A DNA stretch of 64,000 nt from Streptomyces polyasparticus (GCF_014493765.1 NZ_JACTVJ010000014.1:277288-341287); one strand, 5' to 3'; counted from the stretch's first letter, positions 33,570 through 41,767 are shown. A program made the numbers and translations. The notes: generated from the letters alone by a model not told the origin.

Positions 33570-34577
33570 ATGACGAGCAGCGGACCGGTCATGACAAGCG
33601 GCACAGGCGACGCGAGCAGCACAGCGAATGCGCCGGACGCGCCGGACACACCAAGTGGCCGACCCGCCCTGACAGTTCTGCACCTGCTGCTCGTCTGGGC
33701 CTCGATGACGGTCACCGTTCCCGCGCTCGGGTTCGGGATCGTGATGTCCGGATGGGGTGGCGGGCAAGGCGCCGCGCTGCTCACGCTCGCGGTCGGAGTG
33801 CCGCTCACCGTAGGGCTGTTGGCCATCATGGGGACGCCCGTACGGGACGTGGTGCCGCTGTGCGCGTCCACCGCAGGACGCTTCGGCTGGGCGGCGCTCG
33901 TCTTCGCCGCCGGCAGCGCCGGCGCCGCCGCGGGCGTGCTCGCGTACGGCGAGGACGTCGATCTGGGCGGCGCCGGGACGCGGATCGCGCTGGCGGGCGT
34001 GCCGTACGCCGTGGCCGCGGCGTTCTTCGTGCCGAGCCGACGGGTACGCGTCGGCGCGGCGGCCGTGCTCGCGCTCGGCGTCGTCTACGGGGGATACGTC
34101 GGCCCCGCGCAGGCAGAACGGCGCGCACACGCGGCGGAGATCGCGGAGTACCGGGAACAGTCCGAGCTGCTCCGCCTGGGCAGCACGCCCGCCGGGACGA
34201 CACTCTCCCGGGCCCACCTCGGGCCCGGCTCCTTCAGCGTCGCCTACCATCCGGCCCGCGCGAACGACGCAGGCCACGTGGGCCTCACGGTGGGCCGCCC
34301 GCCCACACCTGCCCCGGCACCGGTCTGCCCCGAGATCCTCGGCGAGGGCGTGACCTGCGACGTGGACGCGCGGGGCGTGCTGCGCATGGTCCACGCCTTC
34401 CCGGACGGCGGGCGCGCCATCACCCTCATCCGCTACGACGGTCCGCTGGAGCTCCGCGTCGAGAGCCAGTCCCTGGACGAGCGCGGGCTGCGCCGGCTCC
34501 TCGGCTCCGTACGGCCGATGACGGACGCGGAGCTGGAGGACCTGATGCGGGAGAGGCTCATCGAGCGAAGCTTCTGA
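33570..34577 (+). CDS. Membrane protein with C-terminal extracellular-like domain
   Basis: A 335-residue protein I cannot name. Residues 1-30 are Ser/Thr/Ala-rich, then five or so helices (LTVLHLLLVWASMTVTVPALGFGIVM, AALLTLAVGVPLTVGLLAIM, RFGWAALVFAAGSAGAAAGVLAYG, RIALAGVPYAVAAAFFV, VRVGAAAVLALGVVYGGYVG). A helical segment and a ~120-residue soluble domain follow (GSFSVAYHPARANDAGHVGLTVG, VCPEILGEGVTCDVDARGVLRM, ITLIRYDGPLELRVES) with a Cys pair. Sensory or assembly roles are conceivable. No recognised family. Confidence 0.7.
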   Translation: MTSSGPVMTSGTGDASSTANAPDAPDTPSGRPALTVLHLLLVWASMTVTVPALGFGIVMSGWGGGQGAALLTLAVGVPLTVGLLAIMGTPVRDVVPLCASTAGRFGWAALVFAAGSAGAAAGVLAYGEDVDLGGAGTRIALAGVPYAVAAAFFVPSRRVRVGAAAVLALGVVYGGYVGPAQAERRAHAAEIAEYREQSELLRLGSTPAGTTLSRAHLGPGSFSVAYHPARANDAGHVGLTVGRPPTPAPAPVCPEILGEGVTCDVDARGVLRMVHAFPDGGRAITLIRYDGPLELRVESQSLDERGLRRLLGSVRPMTDAELEDLMRERLIERSF

Positions 34578-34599
34578 GCGCTCTGCCTCTCGTACCGCG

Positions 34600-34726
34600 C
34601 CGCTCACCCTCACCGGCGCACCTCACCCGCGCGCCTCGCCCGCGCACCTCGCCCGCGCCCCCCGCCCCACATCTCCCGCCCCACATCTCCCGCCCCACGC
34701 CCCCTCGCCCCCCGCCCCCTCGCCCC
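34600..34726. repeat. Pyrimidine-rich low-complexity spacer
   Basis: Short direct repeats (gcgcctcgcccgcgcacctcgcccgcg; ccccacatctcccg twice; cccctcgccccccgcc) fill the region after the membrane-protein gene. The stretches shown are cut to avoid a long run; no gene is supported. Confidence 0.6.
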
Positions 34727-34727
34727 G

Positions 34728-34753
34728 AAGTACCCACCTTTTTGTACGTACTT
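34728..34753. promoter_or_regulatory. AAGTAC-N14-GTACTT inverted repeat downstream of the HxlR gene
   Basis: A 6-bp dyad with a T-rich centre containing TTTTTGTACGTACTT. It looks like a bound promoter of HxlR-controlled genes, but no gene starts downstream on either strand; the HxlR gene ends 40 bp away. It may be a relic of a lost partner gene or serve an unseen short RNA. Confidence 0.4.
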
Positions 34754-34792
34754 GGCACCCCCCACCCCATGCACCAAGCTGATCGCAGGCGG

Positions 34793-35149
34793 TCAGCGGG
34801 CCGCCGGCAGCAGATCGCCGCCGAGGCGGTCGAGGCGGCGGTGCCCCCAGTCCGAGAGCGGAGCCAGGGCGTCGGCCAGATCCTGACCGAAGGGAGTGAG
34901 GGAGTACTCGGTCTTCAGGGGCAGCACATCGTGCACCTCCCTGTGGACCAGACCGTCGTCCGCCATTTCGCGCAGCGCCTGGGTGAGCACCTTCTCGCTC
35001 AGACCGGGCAGCTGCCTGCGCAGGGCGCCGGGGCGCTGCGGGCCCTGCTCGAGGAGCCAGAGCAGCCCCGTCTTCCACTTGCCGTCGATCACGGCGATCG
35101 CGGCGGTCACTCCGCACACGTTCAGGTCCTGGGCGCGGCCGCGCGTCAT
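34793..35149 (-). CDS. HxlR-family winged-helix regulator
   Basis: A 118-residue transcription factor. The core reads CGVTAAIAVIDGKWKTGLLWLLEQGPQRPGALRRQLPGLSEKVLTQALREMADDGLVHREVHDVLPLKTEYSLTPFG, the standard HxlR pattern with the conserved single Cys near the N-terminus that often senses electrophiles or oxidants. It is divergent from the imine-reductase-like gene 60 bp away and probably controls it. Confidence 0.93.
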   Translation of the reverse strand: MTRGRAQDLNVCGVTAAIAVIDGKWKTGLLWLLEQGPQRPGALRRQLPGLSEKVLTQALREMADDGLVHREVHDVLPLKTEYSLTPFGQDLADALAPLSDWGHRRLDRLGGDLLPAAR

Positions 35150-35209
35150 CGGGGCCCCTTTCCTCTGCTGCCGCAGACATCTTCGTTATCCGGTACGGGA
35201 GTTGAAATC

Positions 35210-36124
35210 ATGTCCGTCCAGTCGTCCCACCAGTCCGAACACCCCGCCCCCGCCCGTTCTTCCGTCACGGTCCTGGGTCTCGGTCCCATGGGCCGCGCCC
35301 TGGCCGGCGCCTTCCTCGCCGCAGGGGTGCGGACCACTGTGTGGAACCGGACACCGGGCCGGGACCGCGAGCTGGTCGCACAGGGAGCCGCGGGGGCGTC
35401 GACCGTCCAAGAGGCGGTCACGGCAAGCGAGTTGGTCGTGGTGTGCGTGGTGAACTACGACGCCTCCGACTCCCTTCTGCGCAACGACGAGGTCACCACC
35501 GCGCTCAAGGGCCGCACCCTCCTGAACCTCACCGCCGACACCCCGGACCGCTCCCGCGACAGCGCACAGTGGGCGGCGGAGCACGGGATCCGTTACCTCG
35601 ACGGCGCGATCATGACGCCCACGACCACGATCGGCACCCCGCACGCGGTCCTCCTGCACGCGGGGCCCGCCGATCTGTACGCCGAGCACAAGCCCGTGCT
35701 GGACGCCCTCGGCGGCACGCACACCCACCTCGGCGAGGACATCGGGCGGGCGGCCGCGTACGACATCGCGCTGCTCGACATCTTCTGGACGGCGATGGCG
35801 GGCTACGCCCACGCGCTGGCCGTGGCGAAGGCGGAGGGGATCGGCGCCGGGGAGCTCGTCCCGTTCGCCAAGGGGATCGCCGACATCCTGCCGCCGATCT
35901 TCGAGGGGACCGCGGCCGAGGTGGACCGGGGCACCTACTCCGGCGAGGACAACCCGATCACCTCGGCCGCGTCCTCGATGGCCCACATCATCCACGCCTC
36001 GGAGTCCCACGGCATCGACGCGGGCGTGATGCGTGCGGCGGAGGGTCTCGCCCGGCGGGTGATCGGTCTCGGGCACGGCAAGGACGGGTTCGTACGGATC
36101 GCCGAGGTCCTGGGCCGCCGCTGA
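35210..36124 (+). CDS. NADPH-dependent oxidoreductase, imine reductase (IRED) type
   Basis: A 304-residue enzyme of the beta-hydroxyacid-dehydrogenase superfamily. The N-terminal Rossmann part reads SVTVLGLGPMGRALAGAFLAAGVRTTVWNRTPGR, where the WNRT is typical of NADPH use. YLDGAIMTPTTTIGTPHAVLLHAG matches the IRED signature. The C-terminal helix YDIALLDIFWTAMAGYAHALAVAKAEGI carries the Asp at the position associated with IRED activity. Natural substrates of IREDs are mostly unknown. It is paired with the divergent HxlR gene. Confidence 0.85.
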   Translation: MSVQSSHQSEHPAPARSSVTVLGLGPMGRALAGAFLAAGVRTTVWNRTPGRDRELVAQGAAGASTVQEAVTASELVVVCVVNYDASDSLLRNDEVTTALKGRTLLNLTADTPDRSRDSAQWAAEHGIRYLDGAIMTPTTTIGTPHAVLLHAGPADLYAEHKPVLDALGGTHTHLGEDIGRAAAYDIALLDIFWTAMAGYAHALAVAKAEGIGAGELVPFAKGIADILPPIFEGTAAEVDRGTYSGEDNPITSAASSMAHIIHASESHGIDAGVMRAAEGLARRVIGLGHGKDGFVRIAEVLGRR

Positions 36125-36263
36125 GCCGCGAGCCCCCAGGACGCCATCCCCGCCGGTAAGCCGCGAGCCCTCCAGGACGCCATCCCCACCGGTACGCCGC
36201 GAGCCCCCAGGACGCCACCCCCACCGGTAAGCCGCAAGCCCAGCAGAACGCCCACCCCACCGG
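36122..36263 (+). repeat. Four tandem 35-36-bp repeats starting at the IRED stop codon
   Basis: Unit 1 begins with the TGA stop of the IRED gene; units at 36157, 36193 and 36228 start TAA, TAC and TAA. Each reads t(g/a)agccgcgagccc...aggacgcca(t/c)cccc(g/a)ccgg. Nothing else is in this spacer before the epoxide hydrolase gene. Confidence 0.9.
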
Positions 36264-36364
36264 TTTTGCCGAACCGGCAACCGAAGTGGCCCGTCCGGCC
36301 CGCCCCTCCGAATGATGGAGTCACCGGGCCGGACAGCCGGCCGGGACCACGGCTGGAGGAACGG

Positions 36365-37366
36365 ATGGCTGAGCACAAGTCGGCGCCCACCCGAGAGCAC
36401 GCCCCGGAGCACCGCACGATCCCGACCGAGGACGGCGGCCGGATCCATCTCGTCGAGCAGGGCCCGAGCGACGGACCGCTGGTGCTCCTGGTGCACGGTT
36501 TCCCCGAGTTCTGGTACTCGTGGCGCCACCAGCTCCCGGCCCTCGCCGCCGCCGGCCACCGCGCCGTGGCCGTGGATGTCCGCGGCTACGGCCGCTCCGC
36601 CAAACCGGCCGCCCCCGAGGCGTACCGGATGCGGAACCTGGTCGCGGACAACGTCGCCGTCGTACGGGCCCTCGGCGAGGAATCCGCCGTGGTCGTCGGC
36701 CACGACTGGGGCGCGACGATCGCCGCGCACTCGGCGCTGCTGCACCCCGAGGTCTTCCGGGCCGTGGGACTCCTCAGCGTCCCCTACACCCCGCCGGGCG
36801 GCCCACGGCCGAGCGAGATCTTCTCCCGACTGGGCGGCCCGGACAAGGAGTTCTACGTCTCGTACTTCCAGGAGCCGGGCCGCGCCGAGGCCGAGATCGA
36901 ACCGGACGTGCACGGCTGGCTCGCCGGCTTCTACGCGGCCCTGTCCGCCGACACCATGCCCCCGCCCGGCGCCCCCGATCCGCACTTCCTCACCAAGGGC
37001 GGGACTCTGCGCGACCGCTTCCCCACGAAGCGGCCCGCCTGGCTCGGTGACGCCGAACTCGCCGCGTATACGGAGGAGTTCGAGCGCACGGGACTGACCG
37101 GCGCCCTCAACCGCTACCGCTGCATGGACCGCGACTGGCAGGAACTCGCCCCGTACGAGGGCGCCCCGCTCACCCAGCCGTCCCTTTTCCTCGGCGGCAC
37201 CGAGGACGCGTCCACCACCTGGCTCGCGGCCGCGATCGACGCGTATCCGCAGACGCTCCCCGGTCTGACCTCCTGCCATCTCCTCGAAGGCGCGGGCCAC
37301 TGGCTGCAGCAGGAGCGCCCCGACGAGGTCAACCGTCACCTCACGGAGTGGCTGGCCACCCTCTGA
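36365..37366 (+). CDS. Alpha/beta hydrolase, epoxide hydrolase type
   Basis: A 333-residue cytosolic hydrolase. Oxyanion-hole block LVLLVHGFPEFWYSWRHQLPAL, then VAVDVRGYGRSAKP and the nucleophile elbow VVVGHDWGATIAAHSALLHPE (Asp nucleophile in GHDWG) are diagnostic for epoxide hydrolases. The catalytic acid should lie in GGTEDASTTWLAAA and the His in LEGAGHWLQQERP. Start ATG has GGAGGAACGG. The substrate is unknown. Confidence 0.9.
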   Translation: MAEHKSAPTREHAPEHRTIPTEDGGRIHLVEQGPSDGPLVLLVHGFPEFWYSWRHQLPALAAAGHRAVAVDVRGYGRSAKPAAPEAYRMRNLVADNVAVVRALGEESAVVVGHDWGATIAAHSALLHPEVFRAVGLLSVPYTPPGGPRPSEIFSRLGGPDKEFYVSYFQEPGRAEAEIEPDVHGWLAGFYAALSADTMPPPGAPDPHFLTKGGTLRDRFPTKRPAWLGDAELAAYTEEFERTGLTGALNRYRCMDRDWQELAPYEGAPLTQPSLFLGGTEDASTTWLAAAIDAYPQTLPGLTSCHLLEGAGHWLQQERPDEVNRHLTEWLATL

Positions 37367-37379
37367 GCCGCGCGTGGGG

Positions 37380-38327
37380 TCACGGCCGCCGCGCCCGGTT
37401 CCACTCGTCCTTCATCGCATACGCATCGGCCACCGGCCCCAGGTGCCCGAGCTTGTCGGGATTGATCACGGAGCGGATCGCGGTGATGCGGCCGTCCACG
37501 ATGTCGAGCACGACCGCCACGGCCACCTTGCCGTCGCGGTCGCGGAAGAGGGCGCCCGGCTGGCCGTTGATCTCCTGGGCGTCCACGATCGTGCCGATCG
37601 AGAAGATGGGCGGGAAGGCGCCGGCGATGAGGCGCGCGACCTTGTCGATGCCCCGGACGAACCGCGCCAGCTGCGGCGCCTTGCCGCCGCCGTCGCCCAC
37701 CAACTGGACGTCGGCGGCGAGGAGTTCCTGCAGGCTCTCGACGCTTCCTTCGCGCAGCGCCGCGAAGAACCGCGCCGCCAGCTCGTCGCGCTCCTTGCGG
37801 TCCGCGTCGAAGCGGGTGCGGCCCTCCTCCATGTGCTTGCGCGCCCGTGCCGACAGCTGCCGGCACGCCGCCTCCGTACGGCCGACGGCCTCGGCGACCT
37901 CGGGATAGCCGAAGCCGAAGACCTCGCGCAGCACGAACACCGCACGCTCCAGCGGGCTCAGCCGCTCCAGGAGCAGCAGCGCCGCCATGGACACGGAGTC
38001 GGCCAGTTCGGCCGCCCGCGCCGGGTCCTCGTAGGGATCGGTGAGCAGCGGCTCGGGCAGCCACTCGCCGACGTACTCCTCACGCCGTACGCGCGCCGAG
38101 CGCAGCACGTCGATGGAGATCCGGGTGACCACAGTGGACAGGAAGGACTTGAGCGAGTCGGGGCGGGTCGTGGTCGTCTCGTAGCGCAGCCAGGTCTCCT
38201 GGACGGCGTCCTCCGCCTCGCCGACGCTGCCGAGGATGCGGTACGAGATGGAGAAGAGCAGCGGTCGCAGCTGCTCGAACTCCTCGGCCCGGTCCATGAC
38301 TCGGGTCCCCGCGCCTGCGCCTGCCAT
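37380..38327 (-). CDS. ECF sigma factor with SnoaL-like C-terminal domain (ECF41/SigJ type)
   Basis: A 315-residue sigma factor. Region 2 is FEQLRPLLFSISYRILGSVGEAEDAVQETWLRYETTT; region 4 is LSPLERAVFVLREVFGFGYPEVAEAVGRTEAACRQLSARAR. The C-terminal ~130 residues are the SnoaL_2-like fold that in ECF41 proteins replaces a separate anti-sigma factor; the end DKLGHLGPVADAYAMKDEW contains a variant of the family's conserved NPDKL motif (VINPDKLGHL). The start at MAGAGAGTRVMDRAEEF has GGAGGAG. No carboxymuconolactone decarboxylase partner gene, usual for ECF41, lies adjacent. Confidence 0.9.
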   Translation of the reverse strand: MAGAGAGTRVMDRAEEFEQLRPLLFSISYRILGSVGEAEDAVQETWLRYETTTTRPDSLKSFLSTVVTRISIDVLRSARVRREEYVGEWLPEPLLTDPYEDPARAAELADSVSMAALLLLERLSPLERAVFVLREVFGFGYPEVAEAVGRTEAACRQLSARARKHMEEGRTRFDADRKERDELAARFFAALREGSVESLQELLAADVQLVGDGGGKAPQLARFVRGIDKVARLIAGAFPPIFSIGTIVDAQEINGQPGALFRDRDGKVAVAVVLDIVDGRITAIRSVINPDKLGHLGPVADAYAMKDEWNRARRP

Positions 38328-38399
38328 CCCCAGCTCCTCCCCGTCGCACGGGCCTTCGGACACGGCCCGCAGCCCTCCCGCAGAGGCTACGCCTGCCGC

Positions 38400-40451
38400 T
38401 CAGAAGGGCAGTGGGCGGCTGTGCACCACGTCGAGGCGCGACACGGCACGAGTGAGGACCACGTAGAGCCGCTCGAGGCCCCGTTCCTCGGCCTGTGCCA
38501 CCGCAGCCGGTTCCACGGCCACCACGTGGTCGTACTCCAAACCCTTGGCCAGCGACGCGGGCAGCAGCGTCAGGCGCGCGCCCAGCTCCTGCGGCCCCGC
38601 GGCCGGCAGTCCCGCCGCGGTCAGCGCCTCGTGCAGCTCCGGCACCTGCGCGTCCGCCGCGATCACCCCGACCGAGCCCTCACGGGCGAGCGCCCGCGCC
38701 ACGGCGTCGGCGGTCGCGGCCGCCACCTCCCGTACGGGGACCGGAAGAAGGTTCAACTCCCCGTCCGTACGCAGCGACCGGGCGGCCGGCACGTCCACGT
38801 CCAGGGCCCCGAGCAGCCGGTTCGCCAGCTCCACGACGGCCTCCGGCACCCGGAACCCGGTGGTCAGCGGGATGATCTGCGCATCGGGCTTCCCGAGGTG
38901 GCCGAGCAGCGCGGGCCAGGAACGCGCCGCCCAGGGCGTGGTCCCCTGGGCCAGGTCCCCGAGCACGGTCAGCGACCCGAAGCGCGCCCGCCGCGCGATC
39001 GCCCGCGCCTGCATCGGCGAGAGATCCTGCGCCTCGTCGATCACGATGTGCCCGTATCCGGCGGGGTGTTCGATGAGCCCGGCGATCTCGTCGAGGAGAA
39101 CCAGGTCGGCCGCGGTCCACTTGGCCGACTTCACGGAACGCGGCGGCTTCTCCCAGACCAGCGCCTTCTGCTCGGCCGCCGACAGAATCCCGTCCGCGGC
39201 CGCTGGCAGGCCCCCGGCCGCAGCCCCCGACGGATCCGTGAGCAGCTCGGCGAGCACCTCCTCCGGCTTGACCCGCGGCCAGACCTCGTCGAGGAACCCG
39301 CGCACCTGCCGCCCCATCGCCCGCAGCCACGCATGGGTGCGCGTACCCGAGCGGCGCTCGGCCTGATCCCGTACGAGGGCGAGCACACGTGTCTGCACCC
39401 GCTCACGGCCCGTCGCGTACGGCGGCGCCTCCCCGCGCACCTGCGCCACGATCCGCTCCAGCTCGCCGAGCGAGACGCGCCAGCGGTACGAACCGTCGCG
39501 CAGCGCAAGGGAGTCGGCGGGCAGCCGCACCCGCGCGTACAGCGCGCGGCGCAGCACCTCAGCCATGCGGGCGTCGTGCTTGACCGCGGCCGCCTCCGGG
39601 GAGTCGGCCGCTCGTACGGGGTGCCGCGCGATCTCCTCGTCGACGGTCGACTGCCGCACGCCCGTCTCGCCCAGCGAGGGCAGGACCTCCGCGATATATG
39701 CGAGGAAGGTGCGGTTGGGGCCGAGGATCAGCAGTCCGCCGCGCTGGATGCGCTGGGGGTGGGTGTAGAGCAGATACGCGGCCCGGTGCAGACCGACCGC
39801 GGTCTTGCCGGTGCCGGGCGCGCCCTGCACACAGACGGAGACGCCGAGGTCCCCGCGGACCAGCTCGTCCTGCTCGGGCTGGATCGTGGCGGCGATATCG
39901 CGCATCGGGCCGACGCGCGGCCGCTCGATCTCCTCGGCGAGGAAGGCGCTCGGACCGCTCAACTCCTCGCCCTGCCCGAGAAGTTCGTCCTCGAATCCGG
40001 TCAGATCCGCCGAGTCTCCGCGGCTGCCGGGCGCCCAGCCGAAACGGCGGCGCACCGCGACGCCCTGCGGGTCATGGGCGCCCGCGCGGTAGAAGGCGCG
40101 CGAGACGGGGGCGCGCCAGTCGACCACCAGGGGCGGCGCCGCCGGGTGCTCGCCGATCCGCAGGCGGCCGATGTGGTAGCTCTGCCCGCGGTGGTCGCCG
40201 GCCACGGCGCCGTCCCGTACGCCCGCGAAGTCGAGCCGTCCGAAGAACAGCGGGCCCTGCGGAAGTTCCGTCATCTCCTTGGCACGGCTGCGGAGTTCAT
40301 AGCCGAGCACTTCGGCGTCGGCGCCGGAGGCGGAGGCGTTCTCGCCGACGACGACCTGTTCGTGGGCGCCCTCGATCATCGCGGTGAGTGCGGTGCGGCA
40401 GCGGTCGTGGTGGGTGCGTTCGCGGGTCAGCTCCTGGGTGATGGTGCTCAT
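38400..40451 (-). CDS. HelD/UvrD-like superfamily I ATPase (RNA polymerase recycling type)
   Basis: A 683-residue motor protein. The N-terminus (MSTITQELTRERTHHDRCRTALTAMIEG) is a helical extension like HelD, then a region LFFGRLDF and YHIGRLRIGE, as in HelD proteins. Walker A is CVQGAPGTGKTAVGLHRAAYLLY, Walker B IVIDEAQDLSPMQARAIA; later motifs are TTGFRVPEAVVELANRLL and EYDHVVAVEP with YVVLTRAVSRL. HelD removes stalled RNA polymerase, and actinobacterial versions (HelR) can protect from rifamycins. It is divergent from a TetR gene across a small operator region. Confidence 0.85.
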   Translation of the reverse strand: MSTITQELTRERTHHDRCRTALTAMIEGAHEQVVVGENASASGADAEVLGYELRSRAKEMTELPQGPLFFGRLDFAGVRDGAVAGDHRGQSYHIGRLRIGEHPAAPPLVVDWRAPVSRAFYRAGAHDPQGVAVRRRFGWAPGSRGDSADLTGFEDELLGQGEELSGPSAFLAEEIERPRVGPMRDIAATIQPEQDELVRGDLGVSVCVQGAPGTGKTAVGLHRAAYLLYTHPQRIQRGGLLILGPNRTFLAYIAEVLPSLGETGVRQSTVDEEIARHPVRAADSPEAAAVKHDARMAEVLRRALYARVRLPADSLALRDGSYRWRVSLGELERIVAQVRGEAPPYATGRERVQTRVLALVRDQAERRSGTRTHAWLRAMGRQVRGFLDEVWPRVKPEEVLAELLTDPSGAAAGGLPAAADGILSAAEQKALVWEKPPRSVKSAKWTAADLVLLDEIAGLIEHPAGYGHIVIDEAQDLSPMQARAIARRARFGSLTVLGDLAQGTTPWAARSWPALLGHLGKPDAQIIPLTTGFRVPEAVVELANRLLGALDVDVPAARSLRTDGELNLLPVPVREVAAATADAVARALAREGSVGVIAADAQVPELHEALTAAGLPAAGPQELGARLTLLPASLAKGLEYDHVVAVEPAAVAQAEERGLERLYVVLTRAVSRLDVVHSRPLPF

Positions 40452-40465
40452 CCAACGAGAATAAC

Positions 40466-40495
40466 GTAACCGAGTTACATTTTTTACCGGGTAAC
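40466..40495. promoter_or_regulatory. Nested GTAAC/GTTAC dyads between helD-like and tetR genes
   Basis: GTAAC-CGA-GTTAC (40466-40478) shares its second arm with a longer dyad to GTAAC at 40491-40495. The 64-bp spacer is AT-rich against the surrounding DNA. This is a typical TetR operator position and probably serves both genes. Confidence 0.65.
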
Positions 40496-40515
40496 GGTTG
40501 CCGTAAAGTGACCCC

Positions 40516-41148
40516 ATGCCCCAGCACCCCGCAGGCCTGCGCGCCCGCAAGAAGCAGCAGACCTTCGACACACTCTCCGAGACGGCCATCGCCCTCTTCC
40601 TGGAGCGCGGTTTCGACCAGGTGCCGGTCGCGGAGGTGGCCGCGGCCGCGGGGGTGTCCAAGCCGACCCTGTTCCGGTACTTCCCGACGAAGGAGGACCT
40701 GGTCCTGCACCGCTTCGCGGACCACGAGGACGAGGCCGCACGGGTCGTGGCGGGCCGCGCGCCGGACGAGTCCCCGCTGGACGCACTGCGCCGCGACTTC
40801 CTGGCCGGACTCGACCGCCAGGACCCGGCCACGGGCCTGTGCGACCACCCCGCCGTCCTGGCCTTCCAGCGCCTCGCGTACGGGACGCCCTCGGTGGTCG
40901 CCCGGATGCTCGGCTTCCTCACCCGCTCCGAGGAGGCCCTCGCCGATGCGCTCGGCGGCGGCATCGGCGCACGTCTGGCGGCGGGCCAGATCATCGCCGT
41001 ACGGAGGATCCTCGCGGAGGAGAACCGGCGGCGGATCACGGCGGGCGAGCGCGCGGCGGACGTGCTCCCGGATGCACGCGGGGCGGCGGAGACCGCCTTC
41101 GCCCAACTGGCCTCAGGTCTAGCCCAGCTCCCGTTCACAAAGGGCTAG
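40516..41148 (+). CDS. TetR-family transcriptional regulator
   Basis: A 210-residue repressor. The HTH is TFDTLSETAIALFLERGFDQVPVAEVAAAAGVSKPTLFRYFPTKEDLVLHRF (residues ~17-67); the rest is the ligand-binding helical bundle. It starts 65 bp from the divergent HelD-type gene with dyad operators between them. That suggests it controls that gene and itself in response to a small molecule. Confidence 0.92.
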   Translation: MPQHPAGLRARKKQQTFDTLSETAIALFLERGFDQVPVAEVAAAAGVSKPTLFRYFPTKEDLVLHRFADHEDEAARVVAGRAPDESPLDALRRDFLAGLDRQDPATGLCDHPAVLAFQRLAYGTPSVVARMLGFLTRSEEALADALGGGIGARLAAGQIIAVRRILAEENRRRITAGERAADVLPDARGAAETAFAQLASGLAQLPFTKG

Positions 41149-41222
41149 TTGCACTCTCGGCGAGACCATACCGAGGCCCGTACGGGCGCGGCGGATCGCG
41201 GCCGGCGCGGGACACTGGAGGG

Positions 41223-41729
41223 ATGGACACCCTGCACGGCACCTACGTGACCCTGCGCCCCGCGACGGCGGCGGACCTGCCGACGTTCCGCACCGCGCTC
41301 GCCACCGTCGAGGTGGCCCGCTGGTGGCACTGGCCGGACCCCGAGGGCGACCTCGCCGAGCCGGAGCACCGGCATCTGGCGATCACGGTCAAGGGCGAGA
41401 CCGTCGGCATGATCCAGTGGTACGAGGAGGAGGACCCCGACTTCCGCTATGCCTCCATCGACATCTTCGTCCACCCCGACCACCACCGTCTGGGCCTGGG
41501 CACGGACGCCATCCGCACGCTGGCGAGCTGGCTGTTCGACGTCCGCGGCCACCACCGCCTGACCATCGACCCGGCGGCCGAGAACTCCGCGGCGATCACC
41601 TGCTACGAACGTCTCGGCTTCCGCCGCGTCGGGGTGCTGCGCAAGCAGTGGTACGACCATTCGCGGGAGGAATGGGCGGACGGGATGCTCCTCGACCTGC
41701 TCAAGGGGGAGCTGAGCGAGGGGAGTTGA
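41223..41729 (+). CDS. GNAT acetyltransferase, AAC(6')-like
   Basis: A 168-residue N-acetyltransferase. TLHGTYVTLRPATAADLPTFRTALATVEVARWW, then HLAITVKGETVGMIQWYEEEDPDFRYASIDIFVHPDHHRLGLGTDAIRTLASWLF (acetyl-CoA loop HRLGLGTDA). The end SAAITCYERLGFRRVGVLRKQWYDHSREEWADGMLLDLL is typical. The pattern is close to aminoglycoside 6'-N-acetyltransferases of the AAC(6')-Ib group, but resistance is not shown. Its last codons are tandemly copied downstream. Confidence 0.88.
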   Translation: MDTLHGTYVTLRPATAADLPTFRTALATVEVARWWHWPDPEGDLAEPEHRHLAITVKGETVGMIQWYEEEDPDFRYASIDIFVHPDHHRLGLGTDAIRTLASWLFDVRGHHRLTIDPAAENSAAITCYERLGFRRVGVLRKQWYDHSREEWADGMLLDLLKGELSEGS

Positions 41730-41767
41730 GCGGGAGGGTTGAGCGAGGGGAGTTGAGCGAGAGGGGC
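41713..41767 (+). repeat. Tandem 13-14-bp repeats carrying the GNAT stop codon
   Basis: Units beginning TGAGCG at 41713 (in the gene), 41727 (its TGA is the stop codon), 41740 and 41754: tgagcgaggggagt, tgagcgggagggt, tgagcgaggggagt, tgagcgagagggg. This is a slippage-type expansion across the stop. Confidence 0.85.

Noticed and set aside
33752-36124. 790-codon open frame on the plus strand
   Set aside because: Only its last 305 codons (from 35210) resemble a protein family; the earlier part overlaps the membrane-protein gene and antisense of the HxlR gene.
36122-36263. CRISPR-like array
   Set aside because: Repeats are directly adjacent with no spacers and no cas genes; tandem duplication explains it.
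37374-40469. 1031-codon open frame on the plus strand
   Set aside because: Antisense of the sigma factor and HelD-type genes; low-complexity Arg/Gly/Leu product typical of GC-rich shadow frames.
40452-40515. Rifamycin-associated element before the HelD-type gene
   Set aside because: The known 19-bp element (GGGGCTTGC...GGCAAGGCCC-like) is not in this spacer; only GTAAC/GTTAC dyads are.
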